A stretch of 64,000 bases of DNA, from positions 17,642 to 81,641 of the forward strand of contig NZ_BSNS01000018.1 in the NCBI RefSeq assembly GCF_030160115.1, written 5' to 3'. Origin of the DNA: Devosia nitrariae. GTDB taxonomy: Bacteria; Pseudomonadota; Alphaproteobacteria; Rhizobiales; Devosiaceae. Positions 8,726 through 17,473 of this stretch are shown here, piece by piece. Under the pieces are notes generated by a model. The model searched no databases. It was not told the origin of the DNA and saw only the letters and a program-made list of their open reading frames with translations. Each line of letters begins with the position of its first letter. Position 1 is the first letter of the stretch. The translations under genes were made by a program, and so were the position numbers.

Positions 8726-9323
8726 TGGTGTAACGCTGCTCACGCCACGGATCGCCATATATGTGATAACCGCGCAGTTCCCAGAAGCCGGGCTCGTCGC
8801 GCTCGGTAAATTGAAGTCCATTTATCCACTTTGCGGACTTCCAGAAATAAAGGTGCGGGACGAGAAGACGGGCTGGCCCACCATGGTCGCGCGGAAGCGG
8901 TTGCCCCTCGTACTTCAGAGCGACCATGGCCTTTCCGGAGGTAAGATCCGCGAGCGGAACATTCGATGAATAGCCATCGAAGCAGTGCGCGAGCACGAAA
9001 TCACTGGGACGTTCGACGCCGGCATCGGCAAGGATGTCGTCGACGGTCACGCCCTCCCAGTTGGTGTCGAGTTTCGACCACGTTGTGACGCAATGAATGT
9101 CTCTCGTCACTTTGGTCTGGGGCAGCGCGTTAAATTCGCTCCAAGTCCAAACCTTGACGGGCCTCGGCCCGATCTTGAGGGTGAACTTCCACTCGGCTGT
9201 ATCGATGCGCGGCGTTGGTCCGGCTGTGAGGACTGGCCAGTGATCGACAACGTGCTGGCCTGGCGGGATCCGATCGGCCTCGTTACCTCCCGAATTACGT
9301 CCGAAAAAACCTCTCGTAACCAT
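8718..9323 (-). CDS. Sulfite-oxidase-like molybdopterin oxidoreductase
   Basis: A 201-residue protein consisting of the Mo-pterin domain of the sulfite oxidase/YedY superfamily. The Mo-ligating Cys lies in DIHCVTTWSKLDTNWEGV near residue 77, and other conserved segments are LAHCFDGYSSNVPL, LPRDHGGPARLLVPHLYFWK and FWELRGYHIYGDPW. No heme domain, Tat signal or dimerisation domain is present, so it is a short cytoplasmic type. GGAG lies six bases before the ATG. It overlaps the next gene, a flavin reductase, by eight bases. Candidate substrates are sulfite or oxidised methionine or amide groups, but nothing in the sequence decides. Confidence 0.86.
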   Translation of the reverse strand: MVTRGFFGRNSGGNEADRIPPGQHVVDHWPVLTAGPTPRIDTAEWKFTLKIGPRPVKVWTWSEFNALPQTKVTRDIHCVTTWSKLDTNWEGVTVDDILADAGVERPSDFVLAHCFDGYSSNVPLADLTSGKAMVALKYEGQPLPRDHGGPARLLVPHLYFWKSAKWINGLQFTERDEPGFWELRGYHIYGDPWREQRYTND

Positions 9324-9454
9324 GGCGCACTCCTATGCGACGTGTTTGAGTTCGGGGGATGCTACTGGTTCAGTGACCGTAGCTGACGCCGGGCGAGACC
9401 TGCTGCGAAGCAAGGGGCGCCCGCGGCTGCGGGTGCAACAGTTGAGATGTCGGC

Positions 9455-10021
9455 CTACGCGGGTCCATCCGATCGGCCCGCGGTTTCGGTCATTTCCGAG
9501 CCATTCGATCCCCTCGACTGTACGAGCAAATCGGTTAGCGAGCTAACCGCCTCGGATAGCCGCAACACCTCTTGGACCCGAAGCTCGTCAATCTTCTCGT
9601 GAAGCAGCTCGATTTCCAGCTCCGCCTTCAGGTTGATCCTATAGTCATTCTGCGCCGCCCTGCGGTCGATGTCTTGTTGTCTGTTCTGGCTCATCACGAT
9701 GATCGGCGCGGCATAGGCCGCTTGAAATGAGAGCACTAGATTCAATAAAATGAATGGATAGGGGTCCCAGCTTTTCGCCACGGCGATGAGGTTGATCGAA
9801 ACCCATGCGACAAGGACAATGGTCTGGAAAATGATAAATTTCCAGGATCCCATGACGCTTGCGACCCAGTCCGCCACGCGTTGACCGACCGACAGCGCCT
9901 CCATTGGATCGGGCATGTCGGTCGGATGAAGACGCAATGAGCGGCGAAGCCGCCGCAACTCGGCGAGCAGCTCACGCTCGGTCGGCTCCATGTCGTCAAT
10001 TTCAAGGTTCGCGACTTCCAT
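9455..10021 (-). CDS. DUF1003 membrane protein
   Basis: A 188-residue inner-membrane protein of the DUF1003 family. The N-terminus is charged and helical. Two transmembrane segments follow around residues 62-82 (FIIFQTIVLVAWVSINLIAV) and 92-112 (FILLNLVLSFQAAYAAPIIV). Then comes the family signature MSQNRQQDIDRRAAQND and a charged coiled-coil-like helix, KAELEIELLHEKIDELR. It starts seven bases past the wrbA stop, so both genes are probably on one transcript. The family has no established biochemical role. Position beside wrbA suggests general or redox stress. Confidence 0.86.
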   Translation of the reverse strand: MEVANLEIDDMEPTERELLAELRRLRRSLRLHPTDMPDPMEALSVGQRVADWVASVMGSWKFIIFQTIVLVAWVSINLIAVAKSWDPYPFILLNLVLSFQAAYAAPIIVMSQNRQQDIDRRAAQNDYRINLKAELEIELLHEKIDELRVQEVLRLSEAVSSLTDLLVQSRGSNGSEMTETAGRSDGPA

Positions 10022-10027
10022 GGGACT

Positions 10028-10627
10028 CTAGCCGTGGAGCTTGGCTGCAACCTCGGCGATCCTCCGACCCTGATAGCGCGCGCCGGCAAGTTCGCTTTCG
10101 CTGACCTCACGCTTGCCGTCCGGACCGGCAACGGTCGTGGCGCCATAAGGAGCGCCGCCCGTGATCTCGTCGACTTTGCTTTGCCCTGCAAAACCGTAGT
10201 CGAGCCCTACAACCGTCATCCCCATGTGGAACAGGTTGGTGATGATCGCCAACAGCGTCAGTTCCTGGCCACCGTGCTGCGTCGCGGACGAAGAGAAAGC
10301 GCCGCCCACTTTCCCATGCAGGGCACCTCTCACCCATAAGCCGCCGGCTTGATCGAGAAAGCTTGCCATCTGGGACGAGATGCGCCCAAAGCGAGTGCCC
10401 GTACCCACGACGATCGCGTCGTAGTTCGGCAGATCCTCGATCTTGGCCACAGGTGCGATCTGATCGAGTTTGTATCCGGAAGCTTTGGCTACTTCCTCAG
10501 GCACGAGTTCAGGGACGCGCTTGACGTCGACACTTGCGCCTGCAACGGTCGCACCAGCGGCAATCTCATGTGCCAATGTCTCGACATGCCCATAAGAGGA
10601 GTAATAAAGGACGAGTACCTTGGCCAC
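10028..10627 (-). CDS. wrbA: NAD(P)H:quinone oxidoreductase, flavodoxin type (WrbA)
   Basis: A 199-residue flavodoxin-fold enzyme that reduces quinones by two electrons with FMN and NAD(P)H, limiting redox cycling. The FMN phosphate loop is [12 protein letters not shown] at the N-terminus, then [19 protein letters not shown] and the family insert [16 protein letters not shown] start it at GTG 10627, giving the usual 198-199 residues, with TAGGGA nine bases upstream. An ATG at 10660 would add an atypical extension. DUF1003 follows seven bases downstream. A possible LysR-type operator lies about 160 bp upstream at 10769-10817. Confidence 0.93.
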   Translation of the reverse strand: MAKVLVLYYSSYGHVETLAHEIAAGATVAGASVDVKRVPELVPEEVAKASGYKLDQIAPVAKIEDLPNYDAIVVGTGTRFGRISSQMASFLDQAGGLWVRGALHGKVGGAFSSSATQHGGQELTLLAIITNLFHMGMTVVGLDYGFAGQSKVDEITGGAPYGATTVAGPDGKREVSESELAGARYQGRRIAEVAAKLHG

Positions 10628-10768
10628 GATTGAGTCCCTATCGTTCGAATATTGTTCCAATCGGCCGAGTTTGTGCGCAGGTTGGCGGTAGCACGAAGTA
10701 AGCCGCTGATTTATTTATGAAAATCAGCGCCGTACCGACCCCGGCCGGTAGGTTTGGAACGTAAATCC

Positions 10769-10817
10769 GGTGAACGTTTGGGTAAAGCTATCGTATCGAT
10801 AACCGGTAGGAATGCCG
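10769..10817 (-). promoter_or_regulatory. Putative LysR operator, copy 1 (upstream of wrbA)
   Basis: The core TATCGTATCGATA at 10789-10801 is a perfect 5+3+5 palindrome with T-N11-A spacing, as in LysR boxes. It is embedded in a sequence that recurs at 11864-11913, with 34 of the 37 core positions identical plus one indel. On the minus strand the dyad is followed by TTTACC, which may be a -35 hexamer, leading toward wrbA. Confidence 0.55.
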
Positions 10818-10824
10818 CCGGGAG

Positions 10825-11790
10825 TCAGTCTGAAAGCTTGCCCGGGAGGACATTCGTGTATGCGCGCGGGCGTCGCGGCACGCCGGTCTCGCATTCCAGC
10901 CGCGCACGGTCCCACTCAGCCAAGCGCGCCGCCGCATCGTAGGTCGTCTGGAGAAACTGCATTAAAGTTGCGTCTGGGTCATCGGCCCTGCGTACCGCGT
11001 CATAGGGCAGGATGAACTCACCCAGCACGGTGTCGAAATAGGCAGAATCTGGCGCAATCGACGCATCGGAAAAGCCGTCCGGTGCCGGATAGGCGTATGA
11101 ATAGAACGCGGGAAACTCGACGCCACCGCCACCCGGCCAGAATCCGGCGGAGGAGACCTCGTGCGAGTAAGCCTCGCATGTAACGTCGTCTGGAAGTGCC
11201 GGGATGCCGCCAGGATGCCGTGGCGCCAAGCGGCCGGAAAAGCGGGTTACCGCAAGATCGAAACTGCCCCAGAACAAATGCACCGGACTGACCTTGCCCA
11301 AAAAGCCGGTGCGAAACTGCTTAAATACGCGATCGATCTGCACACAGGCATGAAAGAAGCACGTCACGGCGTTCGGGTCGTAGGGCCGCGCCTTGTGATC
11401 GTCCCGAAACGGAAGAGCATCGGCGATCTCGTTTGGCCGGCCATGAAATTCGGGCGTACCACCGATTTCCGCAAGCAGATCCAAAAAGCTGGAATAGAAG
11501 TCGGCGACCGACATATCGGCCAGGATGAAGCTGCCGAAGCGGCCGTCGCTTGCCTGACCGGTAACCTTATGGTCGAGCAGACCAAACTCAATCTCGATGC
11601 CGCCCGGTCCATCAGGAACAATCGAGGTCGTTAGTCCTCGGGCGTTGACATAGAAGGTGGCGTGCCAGGAATGGTTGATCCAGGGAGCCCGTGCCAGTCT
11701 ATATTTGCCAACCACCTGGGCGTAGAGATGGAGCGCAGCACAAGTCTCGCGCCAAGGTTCGAAAGGAATATCCGGCCAGGACATCGTCAT
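10825..11790 (-). CDS. DUF5996 family protein
   Basis: A 321-residue soluble protein of the DUF5996 family. Characteristic segments are WRETCAALHLYAQVVGKYRL near the N-terminus, PWINHSWHATFYVNARGL, VHLFWGSFDLAVTRFSGR near the middle, SHEVSSAGFWPGGGGVEFPA and a C-terminal DPDATLMQFLQTTYDAAARL. The conserved His and Trp residues suggest a binding or enzymatic pocket, but no function is established for the family. ATG 11790 has GAGGAG seven bases upstream. The gene lies between wrbA and a LysR gene, with copies of the same putative operator on both sides, so co-regulation with wrbA by the LysR protein is likely. Confidence 0.85.
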   Translation of the reverse strand: MTMSWPDIPFEPWRETCAALHLYAQVVGKYRLARAPWINHSWHATFYVNARGLTTSIVPDGPGGIEIEFGLLDHKVTGQASDGRFGSFILADMSVADFYSSFLDLLAEIGGTPEFHGRPNEIADALPFRDDHKARPYDPNAVTCFFHACVQIDRVFKQFRTGFLGKVSPVHLFWGSFDLAVTRFSGRLAPRHPGGIPALPDDVTCEAYSHEVSSAGFWPGGGGVEFPAFYSYAYPAPDGFSDASIAPDSAYFDTVLGEFILPYDAVRRADDPDATLMQFLQTTYDAAARLAEWDRARLECETGVPRRPRAYTNVLPGKLSD

Positions 11791-11863
11791 CGCATTCTCC
11801 TCATCCGCCGGATGGAATCCTGACTCTCGACCACCGCGAATAGCGAACGAGCATCTTCGTCAC

Positions 11864-11913
11864 GGTGGACATCTAGGTAAAGCTATCGCATCGACAACCG
11901 GGTAGGAATCCCG
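11864..11913 (-). promoter_or_regulatory. Putative LysR operator, copy 2 (upstream of DUF5996 gene)
   Basis: Second copy of the element at 10769-10817. The core TATCGCATCGACA at 11884-11896 keeps the T-N11-A spacing with two changes from copy 1. It sits about 75-120 bases upstream of the DUF5996 start and directly after the LysR gene, again followed on the minus strand by TTTACC. Confidence 0.55.
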
Positions 11914-11921
11914 ATCGAATT

Positions 11922-12803
11922 CTAGCGTCGAAACTCCTCGACGAGGAAATCCGTGAACGCGCGTGCCGCGGGCTTGATGGCCTTCCCGCTCACGAACAAT
12001 GCGTTGACTTCCATCGAGCCGAAGTCCCAGTCGGATAGAACGCGAACCAGGGCGCCGCTTTCCAACTCAGCCCTCGCGCTGTTGAAGGCCGTGGCGACAA
12101 TACCCATCCCAGTCTTGGCGGCGGCAATCGCGCCCTCGTTGATCGTCACAGTCAACTGGCTTTTCACACGAACGGACGCAACGCGCCCGTCCTTACTGAA
12201 CGAGAATGTCGGTAAGAGATGGGCCGGACCGAGGATCACAGCGTGCTGCGCAAGGTCTGACGGCATAACGGGCACACCGTGCTCCGCGAGATAAGATGGA
12301 GCGGCTGCAAGAACCCGTGGATCTTCCATTAGTTTCCTCGCCGTGGCGCTCGAGTCCGGCATACTTCCGAAGCGGAAAGCGACGTCGATGCCTTCGATTA
12401 CAAGATCCTGATAGCGATCGTTCGATAGCAATTCGACGCGGAGCTCCGGATGCAGGGACAAAAACTTCGGGAGCCGGGGAATGACTTCCCGAAGCACAAA
12501 GCTCGACGAAGTGCCGACGCGCAGCACTCCTCGCAGTTCACCGGTTCCGCGCGCCTCGTGGTCCGCCTCGTCCAACGCCGCTAGAATCGCTTCCACCCGC
12601 GTCAGGTAGGTTACGCCGGCGTCTGTCAGGGTTACCGCGCGGGTTGTCCGGCTGAACAGAGTCGCGCCGACTTCGGCCTCCAATGCCGCAACCAGACGTG
12701 AGGCGGAGGGCTGGGAGAGGCCGAGCTCACGACCCGCGCTTGAGAAGTTGCCAACTCGTGCGGCGCGGGCGAACAATTTCAGCGCTGTGAGTCGATCGTT
12801 CAT
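11922..12803 (-). CDS. LysR-family transcriptional regulator
   Basis: A 293-residue LysR regulator. DNA-binding domain: MNDRLTALKLFARAARVGNF followed by SAGRELGLSQPSASRLVAALE, and a linker with GATLFSRTTRAVTLTDAG. The effector domain contains RGVLRVGTSSSFVLREVIP and the subgroup-typical DVAFRFGSMPDSS. AGAGAAG precedes the ATG. It is the first gene of a minus-strand series with DUF5996, wrbA and DUF1003, and the two putative T-N11-A operators lie immediately downstream of it. I infer that it controls that series. The signal is unknown, though the target set suggests quinone or electrophile stress. Confidence 0.88.
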   Translation of the reverse strand: MNDRLTALKLFARAARVGNFSSAGRELGLSQPSASRLVAALEAEVGATLFSRTTRAVTLTDAGVTYLTRVEAILAALDEADHEARGTGELRGVLRVGTSSSFVLREVIPRLPKFLSLHPELRVELLSNDRYQDLVIEGIDVAFRFGSMPDSSATARKLMEDPRVLAAAPSYLAEHGVPVMPSDLAQHAVILGPAHLLPTFSFSKDGRVASVRVKSQLTVTINEGAIAAAKTGMGIVATAFNSARAELESGALVRVLSDWDFGSMEVNALFVSGKAIKPAARAFTDFLVEEFRR

Positions 12804-12937
12804 TACTTCTCTATTTTACGCGGGATTCTCCGCCAGGTTTCCGGCGAGAAAAGTGCCACCTCCCGCCATTAAAGAGAATACCTGCAACGTGAGACTGTGT
12901 CTCTCATTCTGTGAGAGGATGTGCGACACCGCCAGCG

Positions 12938-13275
12938 TTAGCTCTTGAGGGCCGCTAGCGGTGCATTGCGAAAACTGATCGCTATCCGGTTGTAGGCGTT
13001 CATCAAACTGATCGCGATCGTCAAGTCGACGAGCTCCCTCTCATCGAAGGCCGCTCGTACGGCTTCATAAGCTTCATTCGGCACACCGGTATCTGCCACG
13101 CGTGTCACCGTTTCTGCCCATTCAAGAGCCGCGCGCTCACGTTCGTCAAAGAGGTGACCTGCTTCCGCCCACGCCTGCACCAGCGCGATCTTCGCCCTTC
13201 TTCAGCAGGTCGCGCGTGTGCATGTCGAGACAAAAGGCGAAGTTGTTTATCTGCGAGACGCTTGCTCATGTGATT
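12938..13275 (-). pseudogene. AhpD/carboxymuconolactone decarboxylase-family gene, frameshifted
   Basis: Two frames together encode an AhpD-like protein. The 5' part reads SQINNFAFCLDMHTRDLLKKGED, the conserved CxxxH peroxidase-type segment (here CLDMH), in the frame ending near 13210. The 3' part, in a second frame, reads LVQAWAEAGHLFDERERAALEW and continues to LMNAYNRIAISF, stop at 12938. A one-base indel near 13195-13205 separates them. The 5' end is also damaged: a stop lies directly before the SQIN segment and the usual N-terminal 40 residues are not found. Intact members are about 150 residues and act as alkylhydroperoxidases or similar. The neighbouring MocR-type regulator, a common partner of such genes, is intact and divergent. 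Confidence 0.72.
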
Positions 13276-13421
13276 GGCTCCGTAGCCCGAATATTCGAGC
13301 GACGTGGTAAGGAGACTTCGGCGCTATCAGCGACGGATGCCGCGAGCAGCCGCCTAGAAGTGACTCACATCTGGTTCCAAAAAAAGCACCAAGAACGGAT
13401 AAAAATCGTGTACTACGGGGC

Positions 13422-14828
13422 ATGACCCAACCGCTGAAACTGGAGCTCGACCGATCTGCGAAGGTGCCGCTGGCCGAGCAGATTCGAAAGGGCATCAGCG
13501 CCGCGATCGAAACCGGCGTGCTCGTTCCGGGCGCGCGTCTGCCCTCATGGCTGGACATGGCATCCCAGCTTGGCGTCTCCCGTGGCACGGTAAAATCAGC
13601 CTACGAGAAATTGTCGGCGGCTCAGCTAATCGTCGCATCGCGCGCCGCCGGAACCCGTGTCGCGGATCGCCCGGCCAACATCGCTCCGATGGAACAGTCG
13701 CTCCATCCTGGTTCCTTCCTGGAAAGTTATCTGGAGAGGACGGCGGGGCCGGCCCTCTTCCAGATGGGCGTACCCGCACACGAAACATTCCCCGCGAAGC
13801 TTATCGCAAGAATCCGCTCGCACGCGCTACGTGCGGAAGCGGCCGCGCCCCCGATCTATCCGGACCCTCGCGGCGAGCTGGAACTACGACGTGAGATCGC
13901 AGCCTATCTCGCCGTTGCACGGGGTATCGAATGTTCGCCATCTCAGCTCATAATCACCGCCGGGTACAGCAGTGGGCTCGGGCTGGTGTTGCGGGTACTC
14001 GGTCTCGAAGGACGCAAGGTCTGGATGGAAGATCCAGGTTTTCCGTTCACCCGCCAGGGGCTGGAGCTCGCGCGAATGTCGCTTGTCCCGATCCCGGTCG
14101 ACGCTGCGGGCATCGACGTCGATCATGGCATACGCAATGCTCCCGATGCTGCCTTGGTCGTGGTCACACCAGGTCAGCAGGCACCGCTCGGTTTCACGCT
14201 GTCATTGACGCGACGATTACGACTTCTGGATTGGGCGGCAAGGAACGAAAGCTGGATAATCGAAGACGATTACCTGAGCGAACTACAGCTCAATGGTCGC
14301 GCCGCTCCGGCACTCGCCTCCCTGGATCGGAGCGCACGTGTCATTCACATCGGATCATTTAGCAAAACCATCAGTCCAACTCTGCGACTTGGTTTCCTCG
14401 TCGCACCTCCCGCGCTAGCGACCCGCGTTGCGGAAGTAGCCGCGTGCCTCGCGCCACCGCCTGGTCCCTCGGTTCAACTCGCGATCGCCGAGTTCATGCG
14501 CGAAGGCCATTACTTGCGGCATTTGCGGCGCACAAAGCGCGTTTACGCAAGCAAACGTGATGCTCTGCTACGCAACCTCCGATCGGAAGGCGATAGGGTT
14601 TCGGTCGCGGGCCTGACGGCGCTGCTGCGTCTACCGACCAAAGCACCAGACATTGTTATAGCGCGAGAAACGCTCGCCTTCGGCATGGGACCGAGCCCAT
14701 TGTCCGCCTGGTATGCCTCACCAGAGATTGCACCGTCCGGCTTGCTGCTGGGCATCGCGACCACGCCTGAGCGACAGCTCGAACATTCCTGCGAACGGTT
14801 GATCGGGATCATCAAACGCTTCACGTGA
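13422..14828 (+). CDS. MocR/PdxR-type GntR regulator with aminotransferase domain
   Basis: A 468-residue fusion regulator. The N-terminal GntR winged helix (about residues 10-75) includes PLAEQIRKGISAAIETGVL and SQLGVSRGTVKSAYEKLSA. The rest is a fold-type-I aminotransferase domain: EDPGFPFTRQGLEL, EDDYLSELQLNG, and the PLP-binding Lys near residue 311 in HIGSFSKTISPTLRLGF. Such proteins sense PLP or an amino compound and usually control a divergent neighbour. Here the divergent neighbour is the broken AhpD-like gene at 12938-13275, so the regulator may have lost its target. It is not necessarily PdxR itself, since no pdx genes are near. Confidence 0.86.
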   Translation: MTQPLKLELDRSAKVPLAEQIRKGISAAIETGVLVPGARLPSWLDMASQLGVSRGTVKSAYEKLSAAQLIVASRAAGTRVADRPANIAPMEQSLHPGSFLESYLERTAGPALFQMGVPAHETFPAKLIARIRSHALRAEAAAPPIYPDPRGELELRREIAAYLAVARGIECSPSQLIITAGYSSGLGLVLRVLGLEGRKVWMEDPGFPFTRQGLELARMSLVPIPVDAAGIDVDHGIRNAPDAALVVVTPGQQAPLGFTLSLTRRLRLLDWAARNESWIIEDDYLSELQLNGRAAPALASLDRSARVIHIGSFSKTISPTLRLGFLVAPPALATRVAEVAACLAPPPGPSVQLAIAEFMREGHYLRHLRRTKRVYASKRDALLRNLRSEGDRVSVAGLTALLRLPTKAPDIVIARETLAFGMGPSPLSAWYASPEIAPSGLLLGIATTPERQLEHSCERLIGIIKRFT

Positions 14829-14910
14829 TGATCCGAAAACTTCCGGAGAATCCTATCTTCCGTCCGCGGGCGTGCCTTCGGTTCTCGATCATGGGCCTGC
14901 TCGAGGCTCC

Positions 14911-16203
14911 TCATTCCCTTCGCGCGAGGGTGACGAACCGTTTCGCCAACGCGGCGAGCGCGGACGAGGCAAGTACGATGAAGCCCGCTGTAACAAACAC
15001 TGTCTGCAAGGATGTCGACGTAACAAGGATGGCGCCGAGACCGGATCCTAGGGCCACGGCTACCTGAAGGTTTGTAACATTCACTGCCGACGCGGCTTCC
15101 GGGGTTTCCGGAGCGGCGTCGAGAATCCAGACGAGCGTCCCTGGGTTCACGATTCCCCAGAACAGGCCCCACAGTACGATCAACAGGCCAGCCAGCCACG
15201 GTAAGGTACCCGCAATCGCCAGGCCGATCAGCAAAGCGGCCACCACGGCCCCGGCTCCGGCGAAGCTGCCGATGACCCCGCGCTTGAATAGCGATCCGGC
15301 GATGAGTGAGCCGACGATGCCACCGAAGCCATAGATCAGGTACAGCAGCGTGATGACGCCACTGGACAGCTGGGTGTGGTCGATCAGGAACGGCGTGATG
15401 TACGTCCAGGCGGCAAACTGCCCGATAAAGACCAACGCGCCAGCCGCCATCCCAAACCGCACAGCGCGTCGCGTCACGACTCCCACAAGATCTCGCAGAT
15501 GTGTGCGCCCGTCCGGTGGAATTCCCGGCAGCAGGACCGCCTGACCTATCACCACAAACAGTGTCACGAGTGCCGCAATACCGAACGTGAAACGCCAACC
15601 GACAAGATCGCCGAGAAACTGTCCCGCCGGCAGACCGACCACCATTCCACCGGAGATACCTGCCGCGATGATGGTGATGGCGCGCGTGCCGCCCGCCGGG
15701 CCGACCAGCTTTGGTCCGACCGGTGAGACAACGGTCCAAAATGCTCCGAGCGTGGCACCGAAGAGCATTCGGGCGATCAGCGCCACGACGAAGTTCGGCG
15801 TCACCGCGACGACCGCGTTCGACAACAATACCGCTAGACCCAGGGCAAGGATGACCGTGCGCCGGTTGAATCGGCCGGAGCCAACGAAGAACAGCGGCGC
15901 GGCCACCGCGGCGCTGAAACCCGGCACGAGCACCATCAACCCAGCGAGGCCAAGAGAGACATGCAGTCCGTCGGCGATCTGCGGCAACAGCCCCACCGGC
16001 AGCGTCTCCGTCATTACGATGACGAATGCGCCGAACGCGATGGCACCGACGGACGCCCAGCCCCGCCCACCCCCGGGCTCCGGGACAACGGCGGCAGCAC
16101 TGGCTGCCGGTGGGGTCGCAAGAGCTGCGGTGCACGTCGATGTCGAAATAAGCCGCACCTGCATTCGGCCGTTAGTCGGCATACTCTGTTCATTCTCGAA
16201 CAT
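14911..16203 (-). CDS. MFS efflux transporter (DHA1 family)
   Basis: A 430-residue major facilitator with about 12 hydrophobic segments, resembling the arabinose/chloramphenicol efflux branch. The first helix contains VIVMTETLPVGLLPQIADGL, a hallmark of this group, and the helix 2-3 loop has the motif-A-like GSGRFNRRTVILALG. Segment 5 carries AAGISGGMVVGLPAGQFLGD, a motif-C-like antiporter signature. GAGAG lies six bases before the ATG at 16203; the next in-frame ATG is seven codons inside. It is convergent with the MocR-type regulator. Proton-driven export of a drug or sugar is inferred from the family and the substrate is unknown. Confidence 0.87.
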   Translation of the reverse strand: MFENEQSMPTNGRMQVRLISTSTCTAALATPPAASAAAVVPEPGGGRGWASVGAIAFGAFVIVMTETLPVGLLPQIADGLHVSLGLAGLMVLVPGFSAAVAAPLFFVGSGRFNRRTVILALGLAVLLSNAVVAVTPNFVVALIARMLFGATLGAFWTVVSPVGPKLVGPAGGTRAITIIAAGISGGMVVGLPAGQFLGDLVGWRFTFGIAALVTLFVVIGQAVLLPGIPPDGRTHLRDLVGVVTRRAVRFGMAAGALVFIGQFAAWTYITPFLIDHTQLSSGVITLLYLIYGFGGIVGSLIAGSLFKRGVIGSFAGAGAVVAALLIGLAIAGTLPWLAGLLIVLWGLFWGIVNPGTLVWILDAAPETPEAASAVNVTNLQVAVALGSGLGAILVTSTSLQTVFVTAGFIVLASSALAALAKRFVTLARRE

Positions 16204-16549
16204 CTGTTCTCTCGTTCATCACGTGACTAAACTTTGCTCCATACCTTTCCGACGCAGTGCCGATGTCGCGAGTTCAGCGACTTCATACAGCTCCGCATGG
16301 AGTAGGCTGGAACTTTCGGTCCGCACGAAGCCCCGAGGCGATTGGAAAGCCGGGTCAACACAGCAGGACGCTGATGGCATCGGCCGTGTGGGCAGCTAAC
16401 GACGTCGAAATACCGGCGTTGGTGAAGTGGTTTTCATTATGATCAGAGTTGTCGCTGGGATCGGAACGGTCATGGCGACTGTTTCACTAACCATTCGACA
16501 CAAGTTCACGAACGGCTCGATCGCAGAGAGCCGCCATGGCGTACACACG
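16204..16549. other. Intergenic, no gene recognised
   Basis: Between the MFS start and the end of the NTF2-like gene. It includes the MFS upstream region, with a TCACGTGA palindrome at 16219-16226 close to the start that could be an operator. Otherwise I see nothing with coding character. Confidence 0.5.
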
Positions 16550-16954
16550 TCAGGTAGGCCGTCGTACCGCCGTCCCTAGATTATTGTCGATCAGGACTCG
16601 CCAGAGTCCATCCGCGCCGCGCCGCAGCACATCGCTCGCCATGCCTGAGAGGTGGACGTGCTTGCCGTCGGGACCTGTGCCCGAAATTGACCAATCCAGC
16701 ACCATCTGGGCGACGTTGTCGGCAACGAACATATGGCGCGCCTTGGCCTCCATTGGCAGGCCGAGGCTGAGGGTGCGCTCGAGCGCAGAGGCAATCTGGG
16801 CGCGATCAGTGACGGTTGTCCCATCTGCCGCGACGAACACGGCTTCCGGCGCGAACAAGCTCATCATGGCGTCGATCTTGCCGGAGTTAAATCGCGCAAT
16901 CATCGTCGGGACTATGCCTTCGGGTTCAGTAGGGAGTGAATAAGTCTCGGACAT
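16550..16954 (-). CDS. NTF2-like / SgcJ-EcaC family protein
   Basis: A 134-residue protein with a cone-like alpha+beta (SnoaL/NTF2) fold. It shows PEGIVPTMIARFNSGKIDAM, LFAPEAVFVAADGTTVT, then TDRAQIASALERTL and a C-terminal DGLWRVLIDNN, matching proteins annotated as SgcJ/EcaC family. I start it at ATG 16954, which has GGGGA eight bases upstream. The frame is open to 17071, but the added residues look unrelated. Some relatives are enzymes, others only bind small molecules; no catalytic residue can be assigned here. Confidence 0.78.
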   Translation of the reverse strand: MSETYSLPTEPEGIVPTMIARFNSGKIDAMMSLFAPEAVFVAADGTTVTDRAQIASALERTLSLGLPMEAKARHMFVADNVAQMVLDWSISGTGPDGKHVHLSGMASDVLRRGADGLWRVLIDNNLGTAVRRPT

Positions 16955-17473
16955 CAGGAATCCCCGTTTGTGCCGGTTTAACTGCATTGCAGCCATGATG
17001 CGCAAGTTGCGCCGGTTGTTGATGGCAGCGTCGAGCGGACTGTTCCAATAGCGGACAGATATAGTTTTCATGCCACCGCGGAATGGTGACGCGCCGGTGC
17101 TCTATTGATTCGCAAGACAGGGGGGAAATGGCTCAGCCCTTGCAAGCATTGCGCTGCAGCGGGCTGCAATAGCGATCGTCTACGGACTCTATGGCGACCG
17201 TCGTCAGTTTCGCGAGGTCACTGACAATCAGCCTGATACCGAACACTTTGCCTCGGTGGTGGATGCCCGCCAGCGTTGCAGGCGCCGCGGGTGTGGTCGT
17301 TCGCCCAATTACCAGTCGCTATGGAAACGATACCTGCCCCCAAATTGAATACGGGGATCCTTCCTGCAAAGATGCCTAAACTCGGCTGACAATCCTCTCG
17401 AGCCACCTGTGCTTGGCATCCTGGGATCAGCGGACGAGCGCTTGACAAGTACCCCATTCGAATGGAGGACGAG
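16955..17473. other. Intergenic, no gene recognised
   Basis: 519 bases between divergent small genes. Open frames in it are short and show no family pattern. It should contain the promoters of both neighbours, but no clear -35/-10 pair or dyad stood out. Confidence 0.5.

Noticed and set aside
10756..10778. GGAAC...CGTT as an EcfG-type general stress promoter
   Set aside because: Spacing is 14 instead of 16-17 bases and the orientation is away from wrbA.
10769..11913. Direct repeats flanking the DUF5996 gene as a mobile cassette
   Set aside because: The repeats contain a LysR-type dyad and lie in promoter positions for two same-strand genes; no integrase, target duplication or terminal inverted repeats are present.
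14543..16135. 530-codon minus-strand frame overlapping the MFS gene
   Set aside because: Arg/Gly/Cys-rich, no hydrophobic helices or motifs; the alternative frame at 14911-16203 is a proper 12-helix transporter.
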